In this document: positions 1 through 12,400 of the stretch, piece after piece
How the letters are laid out: each line of letters begins with the position of its first letter
Position numbering within the stretch: position 1 is the stretch's first letter
Assembly (NCBI GenBank): GCA_907165135.1
Contig: OU015568.1
Location: 2,054,501-2,118,500 of the forward strand
Direction of reading: 5' to 3'
From: Oikopleura dioica
Lineage: Eukaryota; Chordata; Appendicularia; Copelata; Oikopleuridae
Length of the DNA stretch: 64,000 bases
Made by a program: the position numbers and the translations under genes
Notes under the pieces: generated by a model
The model's database searches: none
What the model was told of the DNA's origin: nothing
What the model saw: the letters and a program-made list of their open reading frames with translations, nothing else

Positions 1-1134
1 TTCTTATCAAATCGGAGGGCTCTGGCACACTTGACCGCGTCGGAAAAAACATGATCATCGGCTATTAGCCTGTTTCCTGTGGCCATTCGTTCTCTTGGCC
101 GGAAGCTGAGAAGCGTGAAATCGCCTAGCCTAAGGATCGTTCAACAGATATATATAATTTCCGGAAATTCAATTTTCACACGCGAAAGTCAAAATTTGAA
201 GAATTACATAACCTTCACTTTTGATACTGAAAACAAAGTTATTCTTCGATGCAGCAGGTGCACGGGCCAGCTATTCTCTGTGAAAAAGAAAGCTTCGTTC
301 TGGGGCCATTTGCTGAGTGGTGCTAAGCCAGCTTTCACTAGCAGGTTCGCCCAGCGAGATAGTGAAAATCTCCCTCGGCCTTAGTGTTACTCCTCATATT
401 TATAACCCCAACTACCACTGTTTATCGCGGCTCGCCTACAGGAAGGGGTCATTATGAGACTACCTTTTTAGTCTGACCTCGGAACCTGACTCAGGTTTTT
501 CGCACATGTTGTTGAACACAGGTTTTAGTCAAATGTTCGGGCAAAAGTAAACATTGTCAATCTTAATTTCATTATTCAAAAATTACTTGATTTTCAGCGA
601 TAAAAAGGTTAAACATAAGATAATTAAATAAAAATGAATTAGAATAAAATTATGATAATAAAATGGTTGTTACAAGCATCTTCTTTGTTGAAGTCTTCTA
701 CGAATTCCTTTTCTTTTCAGTAAATCTCTATTTTTCAAAAATGAGGGATTAGTTAAGTCGGATCTTCAAGAAAAAAGTTGCGTCCGGTTTTTGGGATTTT
801 GAAAAATCGTCTCGGCGAGCGGGGAGATGCGCCCACCGACGCATTATGACGGCTGGGCCAATCAGCTGGCGTCTGGCGCAAGACACCCGTCGAGCGCGAA
901 TCGATTCAGAAAATGCAGCTCTCAGCATTTTCACCCCACCGGGCGCGCTTGGCTTTGCCCCGGGGATGAGCCGCCTTCTGAGCCCTTTCTCTTTATTTCC
1001 TCGTTGATTTCAGCATCAAATATATTCAAAATTTGATGGGTAATTCAAATTTAATGCAGATAAGTAGTTTAAGACGGACATGAACAAAAAATTTGTTTAT
1101 TAAGAATTTCATGAAGAAAATAAGCAAGGAGTTC

Positions 1135-1363
1135 TCAAGCGCCGAAGTAATCAGTAATAAAGTCGTCGAAGTCGAAGGATTTCATGTCAATGTTCAGCGC
1201 ATCAACAGGTGCTTTTCGCTTCTCCACTCCTGGTTTAGCTAATTTTGCCAAGTCTGAATGCAGTAAAGTTTGTTTAAAAACCTTGAACGAAAAAATAAAG
1301 ACCTGGGAGTATCCAAAAAGGCGAGGCAAAAGCACAGCTAGCGACGTATCCAAAAACTTTCAT
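1135..1363 (-). CDS. Small secreted prepropeptide-like protein
   Basis: Two exons joined by a 49-nt GT-AG intron (donor GTCTTTATT, acceptor GCATTCAG) give a protein of about 60 residues. It starts with a short hydrophobic signal (MKVFGYVASCAFA) followed by a mature part with a Lys-Arg dibasic site (GVEKRKAPVD) and an acidic, aromatic tail ending DFITDYFGA. The ATG at 1363 is chosen because it opens the signal sequence and has a TATA-like CATAAAAAC about 40 nt upstream, the same spacing seen at other small genes here. The layout resembles a peptide precursor, but I recognise no known hormone. The function is unknown. Confidence 0.55.
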
Positions 1364-1868
1364 TCTCGAATTGAACTGGCGAGAAAGTCTGCTGCTCGGT
1401 TTTTATGCAGGCGCGAAAATCTGTTGGGCTCATTATACTCAATCAAAACCCTCATTTCATCCGGGATCAGATCCTTCTGACGCGCGGGGAATCGGGAAAT
1501 GATCAATTATCTTCCTGGAACACGGTAGTTATCCTCTCGTAAGAATTTGAGACAACTGGTTTAAAGTGAACTTTAATTTCTTGCCAATAGATCCCCATTT
1601 TTGTGACAAATATCGCCAAGTCAATGATGAAATCAACAAGGAGAACCTTTTTTCGGAAGAAAATAATTTTTTGATAGTTTTAAACGATGAATTCCTGCTT
1701 GACATTTAACCCTTCCGGATGATGCAATACGCGTACTGTGAAACTTATTGACACGCCTCCAATTGATATTTATTCACAGAAATCATTCTCTTAAAATTCT
1801 CTTTAAAAACCGGTTCCCTGGTCAAAGAGCACCAGTCTTTGCTAAAGAGCCAGAGAAAATTGCAAAAA

Positions 1869-3469
1869 ATGAGGCATATTTCAAATGTTTTTGCCGGATT
1901 TGGCCTCGTCGCTTCTCAATCAAATGATTGCCCGTGAGTTTTTCAAGAGAAAAATGAGAGTTTCGAAACCATTATTTTTCAGAAATCAAGACGCTTACGA
2001 TGCTTGCCAAGCTCACAACAGCGGAGTTTTCGAAGATTGCATCGCATCATGCGAAGACAGCCGATGCCAGGCAATTTGTCTAGAGAACAATCAACTTGCA
2101 ATGGACGACTGTCCATGCTCAACCAATTGCCCGAACGGATGTGATGGCTGTCAGAGCACTTTCTGCGGTGCTTGCGACAATCCACAAGCTAATGACGTCA
2201 ACTATCAAGTCTGCGTTGACAAGAACTCCGGTTTCCTGGATTTTTGCTTGAAGCAGTGTTCTAATGATCCGACTTGTCACAGAACTTGCTACGATGAGTA
2301 TGAGTCCAATCTTGAGGACTGCCCTTGCATGAAAAACTGCCCTAATGGATGTCCTTGCGAAGACTCAACAAAGGCAAGGTTTTCGTCATTTTCAATAGTA
2401 ATTTTTTTTTCGTAGTGTGAGCGATATCTTCAAGTGATCAGCGATCTGGAGCTTGATCGAGTCAACTATTTGATTGGAAGCGAAGGTGATTTCCTTGAAC
2501 AACGATATTACTCGACTCCGGAGCCTCGAGTTGGTTCAAACGGATATCTTTACAAAGCTGGTCATGCCATGCTCAAGGGTCAGCTCTACCTTTTCGGCGG
2601 CGACTACGACTTTCGACGGGTGAGGTTAATTTTCTGAAAGGTTTTAAACATTAAAGGTGAGCATTCTGGCTGGATGCGAATTTGTCGATTTCGATTACAA
2701 GCTGCTCACCAATTTTGACGCGTACTTCGGCTCTGTTGCTGTCCAAAATGATTCAGAAGGTAGCTTCTTACCCTATCATCTTTTGTTCGAGTTTTTAGTC
2801 TATCTTTGCTTCCGAAACAATCCGTCCAAGACTTGCGAGGTGTTCAACGGCTCTAGCTCTCGAATTGAAGCAAGAGAGACGAATGTTGGTCACTATCGAG
2901 GTGCACTTGGAATGTATGAAAATCAACCTATTGCTGTCGGCGCTTGGTCCGCGACAGAAGGGATGAAAGTTGAAATTCTCGGCGAAGCCGCTTGGGAGCT
3001 CGTGCAGGACCATCCAGAGTAAAAAGATTCATGGAAAAGAAATATTTTCAGCAAAAATTCAGAACACACTACAGTGCTGGAGTGGTGACAGTACCAGAAG
3101 GAATTCTCTCCGTGGGTGGATACAGTTACGAAACCAACGCTGCGATGAGGGACGTCTATCTCTTCAGCAATCTTGAATGGTCACGTGTTGGAGAACTCAA
3201 TTTTGCAACTCGGTACAACACAGTTTACGCTCTTGGCAATAAGATTTTCTCAATCGCCGGAAATCAGTAAGTAAACGGCAGTTTCTTGTTTCTTAGATTT
3301 TGTTTTTAGGAGTCCTTACCAGTCGGAAAAGTTCACTTGGGATGAAGGCTCCATTTCGGACCAAGAAATGGTAATGGGCCATGGTCGGCAGTTCACAAGA
3401 CCAGTGGTTTGGGAATCAGAGCCTGGCCAGTGTGAAGATTCCTGCGAAAATTTCTGTTTTGCTCCTTGA
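1869..3469 (+). CDS. Secreted cysteine-rich / kelch-like protein, copy 1
   Basis: Multi-exon gene. Exon 1 (ATG 1869, MRHISNVFAGFGLVAS) is a signal peptide and ends in ..NDCP. The next exon carries two cysteine-rich modules, each ending in a CPC..NCPNGC motif. The rest has kelch-like blades (LYLFGGDYDFRRV, GALGMYENQPIAVGAW, GILSVGGYSYE). The protein ends ENFCFAP at 3469. Introns are short: 1890-1980, one near 2365-2415 that needs a GC donor (AAG|GCAAGG) to keep the paralog-matching YLQVI segment, then about 2620-2656, 2760-2800, 3019-3063 and 3268-3310. Two paralogs with the same domain order lie at 20233-21722 and 38741-40146. Likely extracellular; partner unknown. EB/TIL-like identity of the Cys modules is possible but not proven. 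Confidence 0.75.
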
Positions 3470-4129
3470 GATTTCTCATAGAAATTAAAAATCTGTCTAA
3501 AATTCCAGATTGGATGTTGTCCAAGATAGCTTGTTTTCTTGCTTACCTTATTATGAGAAACTTATTTTTAACTCGAAAAGTTAATTAAAATGCAGAGGGC
3601 GTGTTATGAGTTGAACCGTCACTGGAACGTGCCCCTCTTGAATCTTCACATTCCGACATAAGAAGAAGGGAAGCGCCAAATTCATCCCACGAGTGGAGCA
3701 TATCGAATTTTGAATAAAAGTAAAGCACCTTTATTCTGATTTGATTTGACGTAAGTTTTGACCTGAATATTCAAATTAAAGTCAAGATGGTCGAAAATTT
3801 TCCTTCGATAAAAAAAGGTGGCTAAAGAAGCACATACGAATAGTCATTTTTACCAAGATCTGGCAAATATCTTATTATTATTGGCAATAAGAGATCAAAA
3901 CAAAATTAAAATAGCTCAATTATTTTTTCGTTTGATCGGGCAACAACGTTAATTTTTATAAAACGTTTTTCAAAACGAAATGTTTCTTATCACAAAGGGA
4001 TCGAGACATGTTTTCTCATAATATTGAAAGCTAAGCTGATCGCCGCGTTTGTTTTCAAAATTCCTTTCGCTTTCCGATACGGACGCTCCCTACCGTAGAA
4101 CCCTACGTATTCCATATTCGAGGTAAAAT
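3470..4129. other. Intergenic, no gene seen
   Basis: AT-rich spacer with many short homopolymers between kelch-like copy 1 and the TTAA element. I see no open frame with splice continuity, no tRNA-like structure and no clear TATA box tied to a gene. Confidence 0.4.
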
Positions 4130-4769
4130 TTAAGGGGGAGGTCGACGAGAATCGGGATTTCCGTGACCAAAAATGCGGAGAAACCCGATTAGATAGAAAA
4201 ATTCTGACTTTTTAGATTAAAAGAAAAGGGTTTGAAAAATTAACCGGCGAAAAGCAGAAAAAAAATTTTTTAGAAAAATTTTTCAAAAATTAGGGTTGAA
4301 GTGGGGGTGTCTCGTGACCAAAAAATCTCGAAAACCGAGTTTTTTTTTCTTCATCAAATATAATTTATAAATAGTTTAGACCCTTAAAAATTAACCGGCG
4401 GTCAAAAAATTAAGGGTTACTATCATAAAAAATTTTTTCTTATTGATTAAAAATATTCGATTTTCGTCAAAATCGACATTTTTACCCATTTTTTCATGGA
4501 AATTTCTACAAAAATCACAAAGACTCGGATTTTTCTTAAAATTATTAGTCAGAAATCATTTTAAAACAATGCCTAGTGCATACTAATCAGTTTCAGATAG
4601 TTTTTCGACGAAATCAACAACTAATAATTTTCAAGAAATTTCAAGTTCGAGACTTAAAATCGAAAATTTTACATTAAAAAGTTAACAAATCGAGAAAAAG
4701 CTAGGGACCAAAAATATAATCAGAATTTTGAAAAGACAAAAAAAATTTTCTCGACGACCTCCCCCTTAA
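4130..4769. mobile_element. TTAA-flanked inverted-terminal-repeat element (piggyBac-like MITE)
   Basis: The left end reads TTAAGGGGGAGGTCGACGAG and the right end, on the reverse strand, TTAAGGGGGAGGTCGTCGAG: 19 of 20 match. Both termini abut TTAA, the target site duplicated by piggyBac-type transposases. The 640-bp interior is AT-rich with no coding capacity, so this would be a non-autonomous element. A motif ATTAACCGGCG occurs twice inside (about 4240 and 4388). Assignment to piggyBac rests only on TTAA plus a G/C-run terminus. Confidence 0.65.
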
Positions 4770-5267
4770 GGCTTCCTTTGCTTACCGGGTAAGCCTTACC
4801 CCATGACCGATTTCAAATCGGATTTTTCCATTTCAAATCGGCGATTTTTCAAGCAAAACTTTTTGAAACTCGCAAAGAAAATTTAAATTTCACTTCAAAA
4901 TATTCAAGCCCCTTACCCCTAAATACTCTCTGATACCGAATACAGTGACAGGATGGACGGAATCTATGGCTCGAATGAGAACTACGAAAATGAATTTACT
5001 GATCATTTCATCATCACGTATTTTTATTGTTGAAAACATAAGCTTTGAGAACATCAGACCCACGTGGGTAAAGCACTCGCAAGGCATCTGAGCACCGGAA
5101 TGAGTACACCACCAACACGAGGGCGCTGGCCGCGCCCCGCCACCATTTTAACTAGCAACTTCCAGAGCTCCTTTGCTTGCGGCACTTTGACGGGTGCTTC
5201 ATAAGGAGTGTACCACACGGAATCCTTATCATTCATTCTGAGAGTTAAGAAATTACTTGACTCCAGA
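4770..5267. other. Upstream region of the vWD locus, no gene seen
   Basis: Contains a short palindrome GCTTACCGGGTAAGCC near 4780 and GC-richer DNA around 5100-5180. Frames here are short and lack splice continuity. It probably holds the promoter and 5' leader of the gene starting at 5268. Confidence 0.35.
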
Positions 5268-5777
5268 ATGGTGAAAGAGATTCTCTCCTATTTCCTTGCT
5301 TTTTCTTGGGTCGGCCTGGCGCGGGCCGATTTCCAATTCATCGACTTTTGGGAAGCTTCAGACGAGTACGCGGCAGAGATATTTTCGACGCTCAATGTGG
5401 GAAGTAAGAAGTTCGCGAGTTCCTTCCAAAATCGCTACAACCGAGCCAAATTGGCCGCCAAGTTCTACCAAGACAGCGGTCCCTGTGACTCTGGCTTCAC
5501 CAACCCATCGTATGAGCCCGTAGAGATGAAGATTTTCGACCCACGAGCGGCGATGAGTACCAACTTGCGGAATTTTGCCGACATGCTCGATTCTTGGATC
5601 AACTCGTACGCTTGTCTCGCCTCAAGAGACCGTGTTGCTGGTAAGCAGATCCGAGTTCCTCAGCGATCTGTTAAAGACATTCGCAAGATGTCAAAGCGAG
5701 ACGAATTTCAGGCACTGGTGGAATTTTTTAACAAAAATCTAATATCTGAAAGTGTTTTTGAATACAAAGAGATGTAA
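5268..5777 (+). CDS. Secreted N-terminal exon, probably first exon of the giant vWD gene
   Basis: The open frame begins MVKEILSYFLAFSWVGLARA, a good signal peptide, followed by about 150 residues with few cysteines and no domain I recognise. An ATG at 5208 lies in the same frame, but 5268 opens the signal directly. A phase-0 donor within it (GCACTG|GTGGAA, about 5720) would join in frame to the phase-0 acceptor at 6466, which starts the partial C-type lectin domain of the giant gene. That 745-nt intron would be long for this window and holds a repeat. Alternatively this is a separate small secreted gene ending at 5777; cDNA would decide. Confidence 0.5.
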   Translation: MVKEILSYFLAFSWVGLARADFQFIDFWEASDEYAAEIFSTLNVGSKKFASSFQNRYNRAKLAAKFYQDSGPCDSGFTNPSYEPVEMKIFDPRAAMSTNLRNFADMLDSWINSYACLASRDRVAGKQIRVPQRSVKDIRKMSKRDEFQALVEFFNKNLISESVFEYKEM

Positions 5778-6044
5778 GAATAATGAAAAAATGTCAAAAA
5801 AATTAGTAAAGATACCTTATTTTTAGCGAATCGGATTTTTTCCGAAAACAATTTTTACGATAACTTATCACAGATGCGCATCATCGCTCCACATTTTTGG
5901 GGCCGCAAAGAGGGTTTTCCACTTTCCTAGTCGCACTGGGTGTTAAAAGTTTCATGCTTTCACCTGAATCGCTCTCGGAGTGAGAAACTGCTGCTATTTC
6001 TGTTTACGCAGGATTCAATATGAAATGAGGATATCTAGGGGAAA

Positions 6045-6430
6045 TCACTAATAATTAAGCTTTTTCTAGCTTAGTAGGGTGGGACTATAATACAGATTTA
6101 GAAATTCTAAATTAGAATCCCCAAAAGCTAGGGGTCATTTTGACTATTGATAGTGGGGGGTCAACTCGTACCCTGAGGGCATTTAGGCACCTCTGAAGTC
6201 CCAAAATCTGGCCAACTTCGGAAATTTGAATTTTTGAACGCCCAGACCGCCCCTTTAGAGCCAGCAACTATGCTAGAATTGTAGCCCAGGCTCTGACGGT
6301 CATTTTGAGATATAGAAAAGTACTGAGACCCGGGGGTTCCTGAGGAGCTAGAGGCTCTTGAAGTTCGGGAACTCGACAAAAATTGAGTACTTTTTCACAA
6401 AAAGTACACAAAGTGTTTTGACCAAAGAGA
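6045..6430. repeat. Diverged relative of the HGSNAT MITE family
   Basis: The stretch TTTTTCTAGCTTAGTAGGG...ATAATACAG..TTTAGAAA near 6060 aligns with the arm of the element at 33612 (TTTTTCTAACTTAGTTGGAGGG..AAGATACAG..TTTAGAAA). The remainder is repeat-like (GACCCGGGGGTTCC, GGCTCTTGAAGTTCGGGAAC), and I could not define termini or a target duplication. It sits in the putative first intron of the vWD gene. Confidence 0.4.
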
Positions 6431-6466
6431 ATATACTGTCATGAATAGTTTTCACCTTAACTCAAG

Positions 6467-9400
6467 GAAGAGGAGTTTGCGTACCACATCTCACCAACAA
6501 CGATGGACTACGATGAAGCGTTGGCTTACTGCTATCTTCGCGGAAGTTGGCTTGCAGAACCAGCTGGTGATAAAAATCGCTTCGGTGCGATGAAGAGTGC
6601 ACTCGATAATCAGTGGTATTGGTTCCACGGTGACGATTCGTGCACTGCCGTTTCTGGTACAGGCGAAGTCGTCGATGAAAATTGCAACTCACAGTTTCCG
6701 GCGGTCTGCGAAACTGGCCAATTTACTGACAAGTGCTATCCTGCTGAATACAAGTGGTGTACTGCTTGGGGAGATCCTCATTTCACGACTTTCGACGGAG
6801 AGTTTCACCATCTCCAACCTCGATGCGAATATGTCATGGCCAAAGTCGATACTGATGAATACCCAAATGTGCCAAAATTTAATATCATCGGTGATTTTGC
6901 TCCTGTTGAGCCTGGTTCATCCCTGACTTACACACAAGGCTTCACGTTTGAATTTCCTGGGCAGGATCAATCGCCGGATGAGATTCCGAGATACGTCATT
7001 TCTGTTGAAAGAGATGACCGAAGAACATCTGGCATCCGAAGAAGCATTCTTGAAGATCGTCTGACCGGCGATTCATACGATTCATCTTTCGGAAACAATG
7101 ATTTCGACTTGTATATTTCAGATACGGTTGTTGTAATAATCACTTGGTTTGAGGTCTACGTAAAATATACAGCCTCTGCAGCATGGAACGGAAGAAATTA
7201 TAAACTTCAGATCAGGGTTCCTGATTGTTACGCTCATAATATCAATGGACTTTGCGGGAACTACGACGGTGAAAAATACGTTGAATTTACATCTGGAACC
7301 TCTGGTTCTCTCACCAGGGATCTCGACAATTGGAGGACAACTCAGGAAAATCTTTACGCATGGGCTGATCAGTTTCAAGTTCCTGACGAGCTTTGCCATC
7401 GTATCTTTGACCTTAACTGTGCGGTTGATATCAATCATGCTATCACTGCTTGCCAAGCACTTGATCCTGACAATTCCGAATCTATTTTCGAGCCCTGCAG
7501 TGGCGATAAAGGCGATGCGTTCTTCAGCTGCGTTACAGAAAAATGTGATAGATCAGACGAATGCCTAGCATTTGAATCGTTCGCGAAAGAGTGCATTAAT
7601 GCTTTGGAACCAGAAGAAAGAGAACCAATCTGCGACTGGGCGAATGAACTGGGATGTTCTACAGCTTGTGGGGCTAATGCTGTTTTCGAAGGATGTGCCG
7701 ACACGTGCGCTGCAACAAGAACATGCAGAAATCGTCATCAGAGTGATTTCGAGCGATGTGGTGCAAACACTGAGATCGATAGCATGTGCGTTTGCGAACC
7801 AGGATTCATACTCGATGGAGAGGACTGTATTCCTGAAGAAAACTGCGGTTGCACAGAAAATGGCTACTACTACGCCCTCGGTTCGGTGTTTCAAAAGCCA
7901 AATCGTTGGTATCCAGAAGAGAACTGCGAATGCACAACTTCAGGAATTGTCTGTACGCCGACCCCATGTGATCAAATGCAAAAAGGACACTGCAAGATTC
8001 ACAGCGACCCTTGGATAACAACTTTCGACAAGACATATTACGCATTCCATGGCAGCTGCAGATACAATCTCGTTAAGGCTGATGATACTGAAGATCGACC
8101 TGGGTTCTCTATTGATATCAGTAACAGAGGCAGTAGCAGATGGACAAGTAGAAGTGGATCACATTCTGGAACTGTTGTGGACCAAATCTGGCTAGAAGCA
8201 CATTCAAGCGACTACGTATTTGGAAACCAGAAAAGATACTTCTTTCATTTCAACAATAGAGATAATTCAGCAGATTATATGCAAACAGAACTAGATATCA
8301 CCCTGGTTGATCGTTTAACTGAGCGGACGTATTTTAATACTGATTTTTCAAATGATGATATCAGCTTAGAAATCACATTGAGCGATTATGCTCATACAGC
8401 TGGATTTAATCTTCAAGTGCACTCGAATGGTCTTCAGATCAAATATAAGTACTACTATTGGTGGATGGACGTATATGTTCCAAGTTGCTACAAGGAGTCA
8501 GTTTCAGGTCTCTGCGGTGATTGGGACGGCAACTCTGATTTTTCGTTGTCTCGAGACTACCAAAACGATCCAGACGAGTTTGGCGAACGATTCATGACTG
8601 CACGAATTTCTGACGAATGTACCCACGGTCGATTTTTCGAGCCTTGTGAAGATTTAGAGCCGGCGGAATTCACTGCAGCGATTGAGAGATGTGATTCTCT
8701 TGAAGATGGAACAGATCAAGCCGAGGTTTTCAGAACATGTGACTTCGTCAGCGATAAGCAGGGATACTTCGATCGTTGTCTCTGGAATAGCTGTCTCGAC
8801 CTTGCTTGTGGATCTATCCAGAATTTTGCTGAAGAATGTCTTCTCAGAAAAACGGAAGGCACTGCAGATTTCAATGAAATTTGTAACTGGCCTCAAGTGA
8901 CGAGCTGCACCGAAGAATGCTCAGGAGGACAAGTTTTCAAGGGATGTACAAATTCTTGCAAGGAAGCAAGAACATGCGATGATGTTGTCAACGGAGTCTC
9001 AGATGCTGATCGCTGTGGATCAGAACGTTCAATCTATCCTATGTGCGGTTGTCCTGATGGACAAGTCATGCACAATGGAGAGTGCATCAACGAAGAAGCT
9101 TGTCCTCGTGATTGCGTTTCAACAGGAACAAGCTATTGCACAGCATATGGTGATCCTCACTATAGAATGTTCGACGGCGATACCCACCATTTCCAGGGTG
9201 CTTGCAAATATAGGCTTGTTAAATCATCCGGCGACGACGAGTTTAGAAACATGCCAGCATTTAATATTGATGTTGATCAAAGACGATGCGGAGCCGATAG
9301 TAACGCAGTTTCCTGCGTACAAGGAATGACGTTTGAGTTCCCTGGAAAGAATCAATTCCGATCTGAGACTCCAAGATACTTTTTTACAGTTGATCGGTTC

Positions 9401-12400
9401 TCTTACATTTTTGAAGATCGCCATACTGGACAGTCTTACGAAAATGGTTTCGTTAATGATGACGTCACCTTTGAAAAAAGAGGGTCTACTGCTTATGTGC
9501 GAACATGGTTCGAGGCAGAAACTTCCTACACTCCCTATAGCAGGTGGGCAACGCTACGTGTGACTCTACCAGATTGCTACATGAACCACGTTGATGGTCT
9601 CTGTGGAAATTGGAATAATCAAACGTTCGATGAGTTCAATGAGAGTGCAGGTATATGGAAGAGTGAGGGTCAATGGCGAGTTCATCAAGAAGAGCTCGTG
9701 GAATGGGCAAACGATTTTGCGGAGCCTGATCCAAGATGCCGAGAAATTCATGATTTTGAATGCGATGACATCGATGAGGTAACAGATCTCTGCGCTGAAC
9801 TTGACAAAAACATTCCTGGTGGCGTTTTCCATGAATGCACCGCTCCTCGAGATGCTGCTTATATGTCCTGTATGATTGACACCTGCATCTCACGTGATGC
9901 ACGATGCAGTACGCTTCAAAATTATGCAAGAGAATGCTTGAACACGATTCCCTTTCACCTACGACCAAATATCTGCTCATGGGCATCTGACACAGGTTGT
10001 GAGCTTGAATGCGGAGACAACAGTAGCTTCCTTGGCTGCGCAAACACATGTGATGCCCAGCGAACATGCAGAAACCGTCATTTGTCAAGCGAAGAACGAT
10101 GTGGATCATCCGTGGACAATATTGAAAGCATGTGCGCTTGTGATCCTGGCTATATTCTTGACGACGGAGGATGCGTCTTGGAAGAAAACTGCGGATGCAC
10201 TTGGGACTACAATAATCAATACTACCCACAAGGCACAACCTTTTCAAACAACGATGAAACTTGTGAATGCACAACTTCAGGAGTTGTGTGCACGCCAATT
10301 CCATGTGATCGAATGCAGAGGGGACATTGTGAAGTTATGAGCGATCCTTGGATTACAACTTTCGACAATACATATTATGCATTCCATGGCAGCTGCAGAT
10401 ACAATCTCGTTAAGGCTGATGATACTGAAGATCGAGCTGGGTTTTCTATTGATATCAGTAACAGAGGCAGTAGCAGATGGACAGATAGAAGTGGATCACA
10501 CTCTGGAACTGTTGTGGACCAAATCTGGCTAGAAGCACATTCTAGCGACTACGTATTTGGAAACCAGAAGAGATACTCCTTTCATTTCAACAATAGAGAT
10601 AACTCAGCGAATTACATGCAAACAGCACTAGATATCACCCTGGTAGATCGTTTAACTGGGCAGACTTATTTCAACACCGATTTTTCAAATGATGATATCA
10701 GCTTAAAAATAACGGTGAGCAATAATGCTCATACAGCCGGATTCAATCTCCAAGTGCACTCGAATGGTCTTGAAATCAACTATAAATATTACTATTGGTG
10801 GATGGATGTATATATTTCAAGATGCTACAAGGATTCAGTTTCTGGCCTCTGCGGTGATTGGGACGGCAATTCTGATATTTTGATGTCTCGAGACTACGAA
10901 AACGATCCAGACGAATTCGGCGAACGATTCATGACTGCACGAATTTCTGACGAATGTACCCACGGTCGATTTTTCGAGCCTTGTGAAGATTTAGAGCCGG
11001 CGGAATTCACTGCAGCTATTGAGAGATGTGATTCTCTTGAAGATGGAACAGATCAAGCCGATGTGTTCAGAACATGTGACTTCGTCAGCGATAAGCAGGG
11101 ATACTACGATCGTTGTCTCTGGAATAGCTGTCTTGACCTTGCTTGTGGATCTATCCAGAATTTTGCTGAAGAATGTCTTCTCAGAAAAACGGAAGGCACT
11201 GCAGATTTTAATGAAATTTGTAACTGGCCCCAAGTGACAAGCTGCACTGAAGAATGCTCAGGAGGACAAGTTTTCAAGGGATGCACAAATTCTTGTAAGG
11301 AAGAGAGAACATGCGATGATGTTGTCAACGGAATCTCAGATGTTGATCGCTGTGGATCGGAACGTTCTATCTATCCTATGTGCGGTTGTCCTGATGGACA
11401 AGTCATGCATAATGGAGAATGCATCAACGAAGAGGCTTGTCCTCGTGATTGTGTTTCAACAGGAACAAGCTATTGCACAGCATATGGTGATCCTCACTAC
11501 AGGATGTTCGACGGCGATACCCACCATTTCCAGGGTGCTTGCAAATATAGGCTTGTTAAATCATCCGGCGACGACGAGTTTAGAAACATGCCAGCATTTA
11601 ATATTGATGTTGATCAAAGACGATGCGGAGATGATAGTAACGCAGTTTCCTGCGTACAAGGAATGACGTTTGAGTTCCCGGGAAGGAACCAACTCCGATC
11701 TGAGACCCCAAGATATTTTTTTACAGTTGATGGTTCCTCTTTCCTTTTTGAAGATCGCCAAACAGGACAGTCTTACGAAAATGGTTTCGTTAATGATGAC
11801 GTCACCTTTGAAAAAAGAGGGTCTACTGCTTATGTACGAACATGGTTCGAGGCAGAAACTTCCTACACTCCCTATAGCAGGTGGGCAACGCTACGTGTGA
11901 CTCTTCCGGATTGCTACATGAACCACGTTGATGGTCTCTGTGGAAATTGGAATAATCAATCGTTCGATGAGTTCAATGAGAGTGCAGGTATATGGAAGAG
12001 TGAGGGTCAATGGCGAGTTCATCAAGAAGAGCTCGTTGAATGGGCAAACGATTTTGCGGAGCCTGATCCAAGATGCCGAGAAATTCATGATTTTGAATGC
12101 GATGACATCGATGAGGTAACAGATCTCTGCGCAGAACTTGACAAGAACATTCCTGGTGGCGTTTTCCATGAATGTACCGCTCCTCGAGATGCTGCTTATA
12201 TGTCCTGCATGATTGACACCTGCATCTCACGTGATGCACGATGCAATACGCTTCAAAATTATGCAAGAGAATGCTTGAACACGATTCCGTCTCACCTTCG
12301 ACCAAATATCTGCTCATGGGCATCTGACACAGGTTGTGAGCGTGAATGTGGAGACAACAGCAGTTTCCTTGGCTGCGCAAACACATGTGATGCCCAGCGA

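Noticed and set aside
79-384. 101-codon frame near the left edge
   Set aside because: No recognisable domain, no signal peptide and no supporting exon; likely chance.
749-1036. Overlapping opposite-strand frames near 750-1036
   Set aside because: GC-rich patch with low-complexity translations, no domain, no splice partner and no signal peptide.
3019-3063. GA-AG intron in kelch-like copy 1 (CCA|GAGTAA..TTTCAG)
   Set aside because: A canonical GT-AG choice (GA|GTAAAA..AATTCAG|A) gives the same spacing as both paralogs, so a non-canonical site is not needed.
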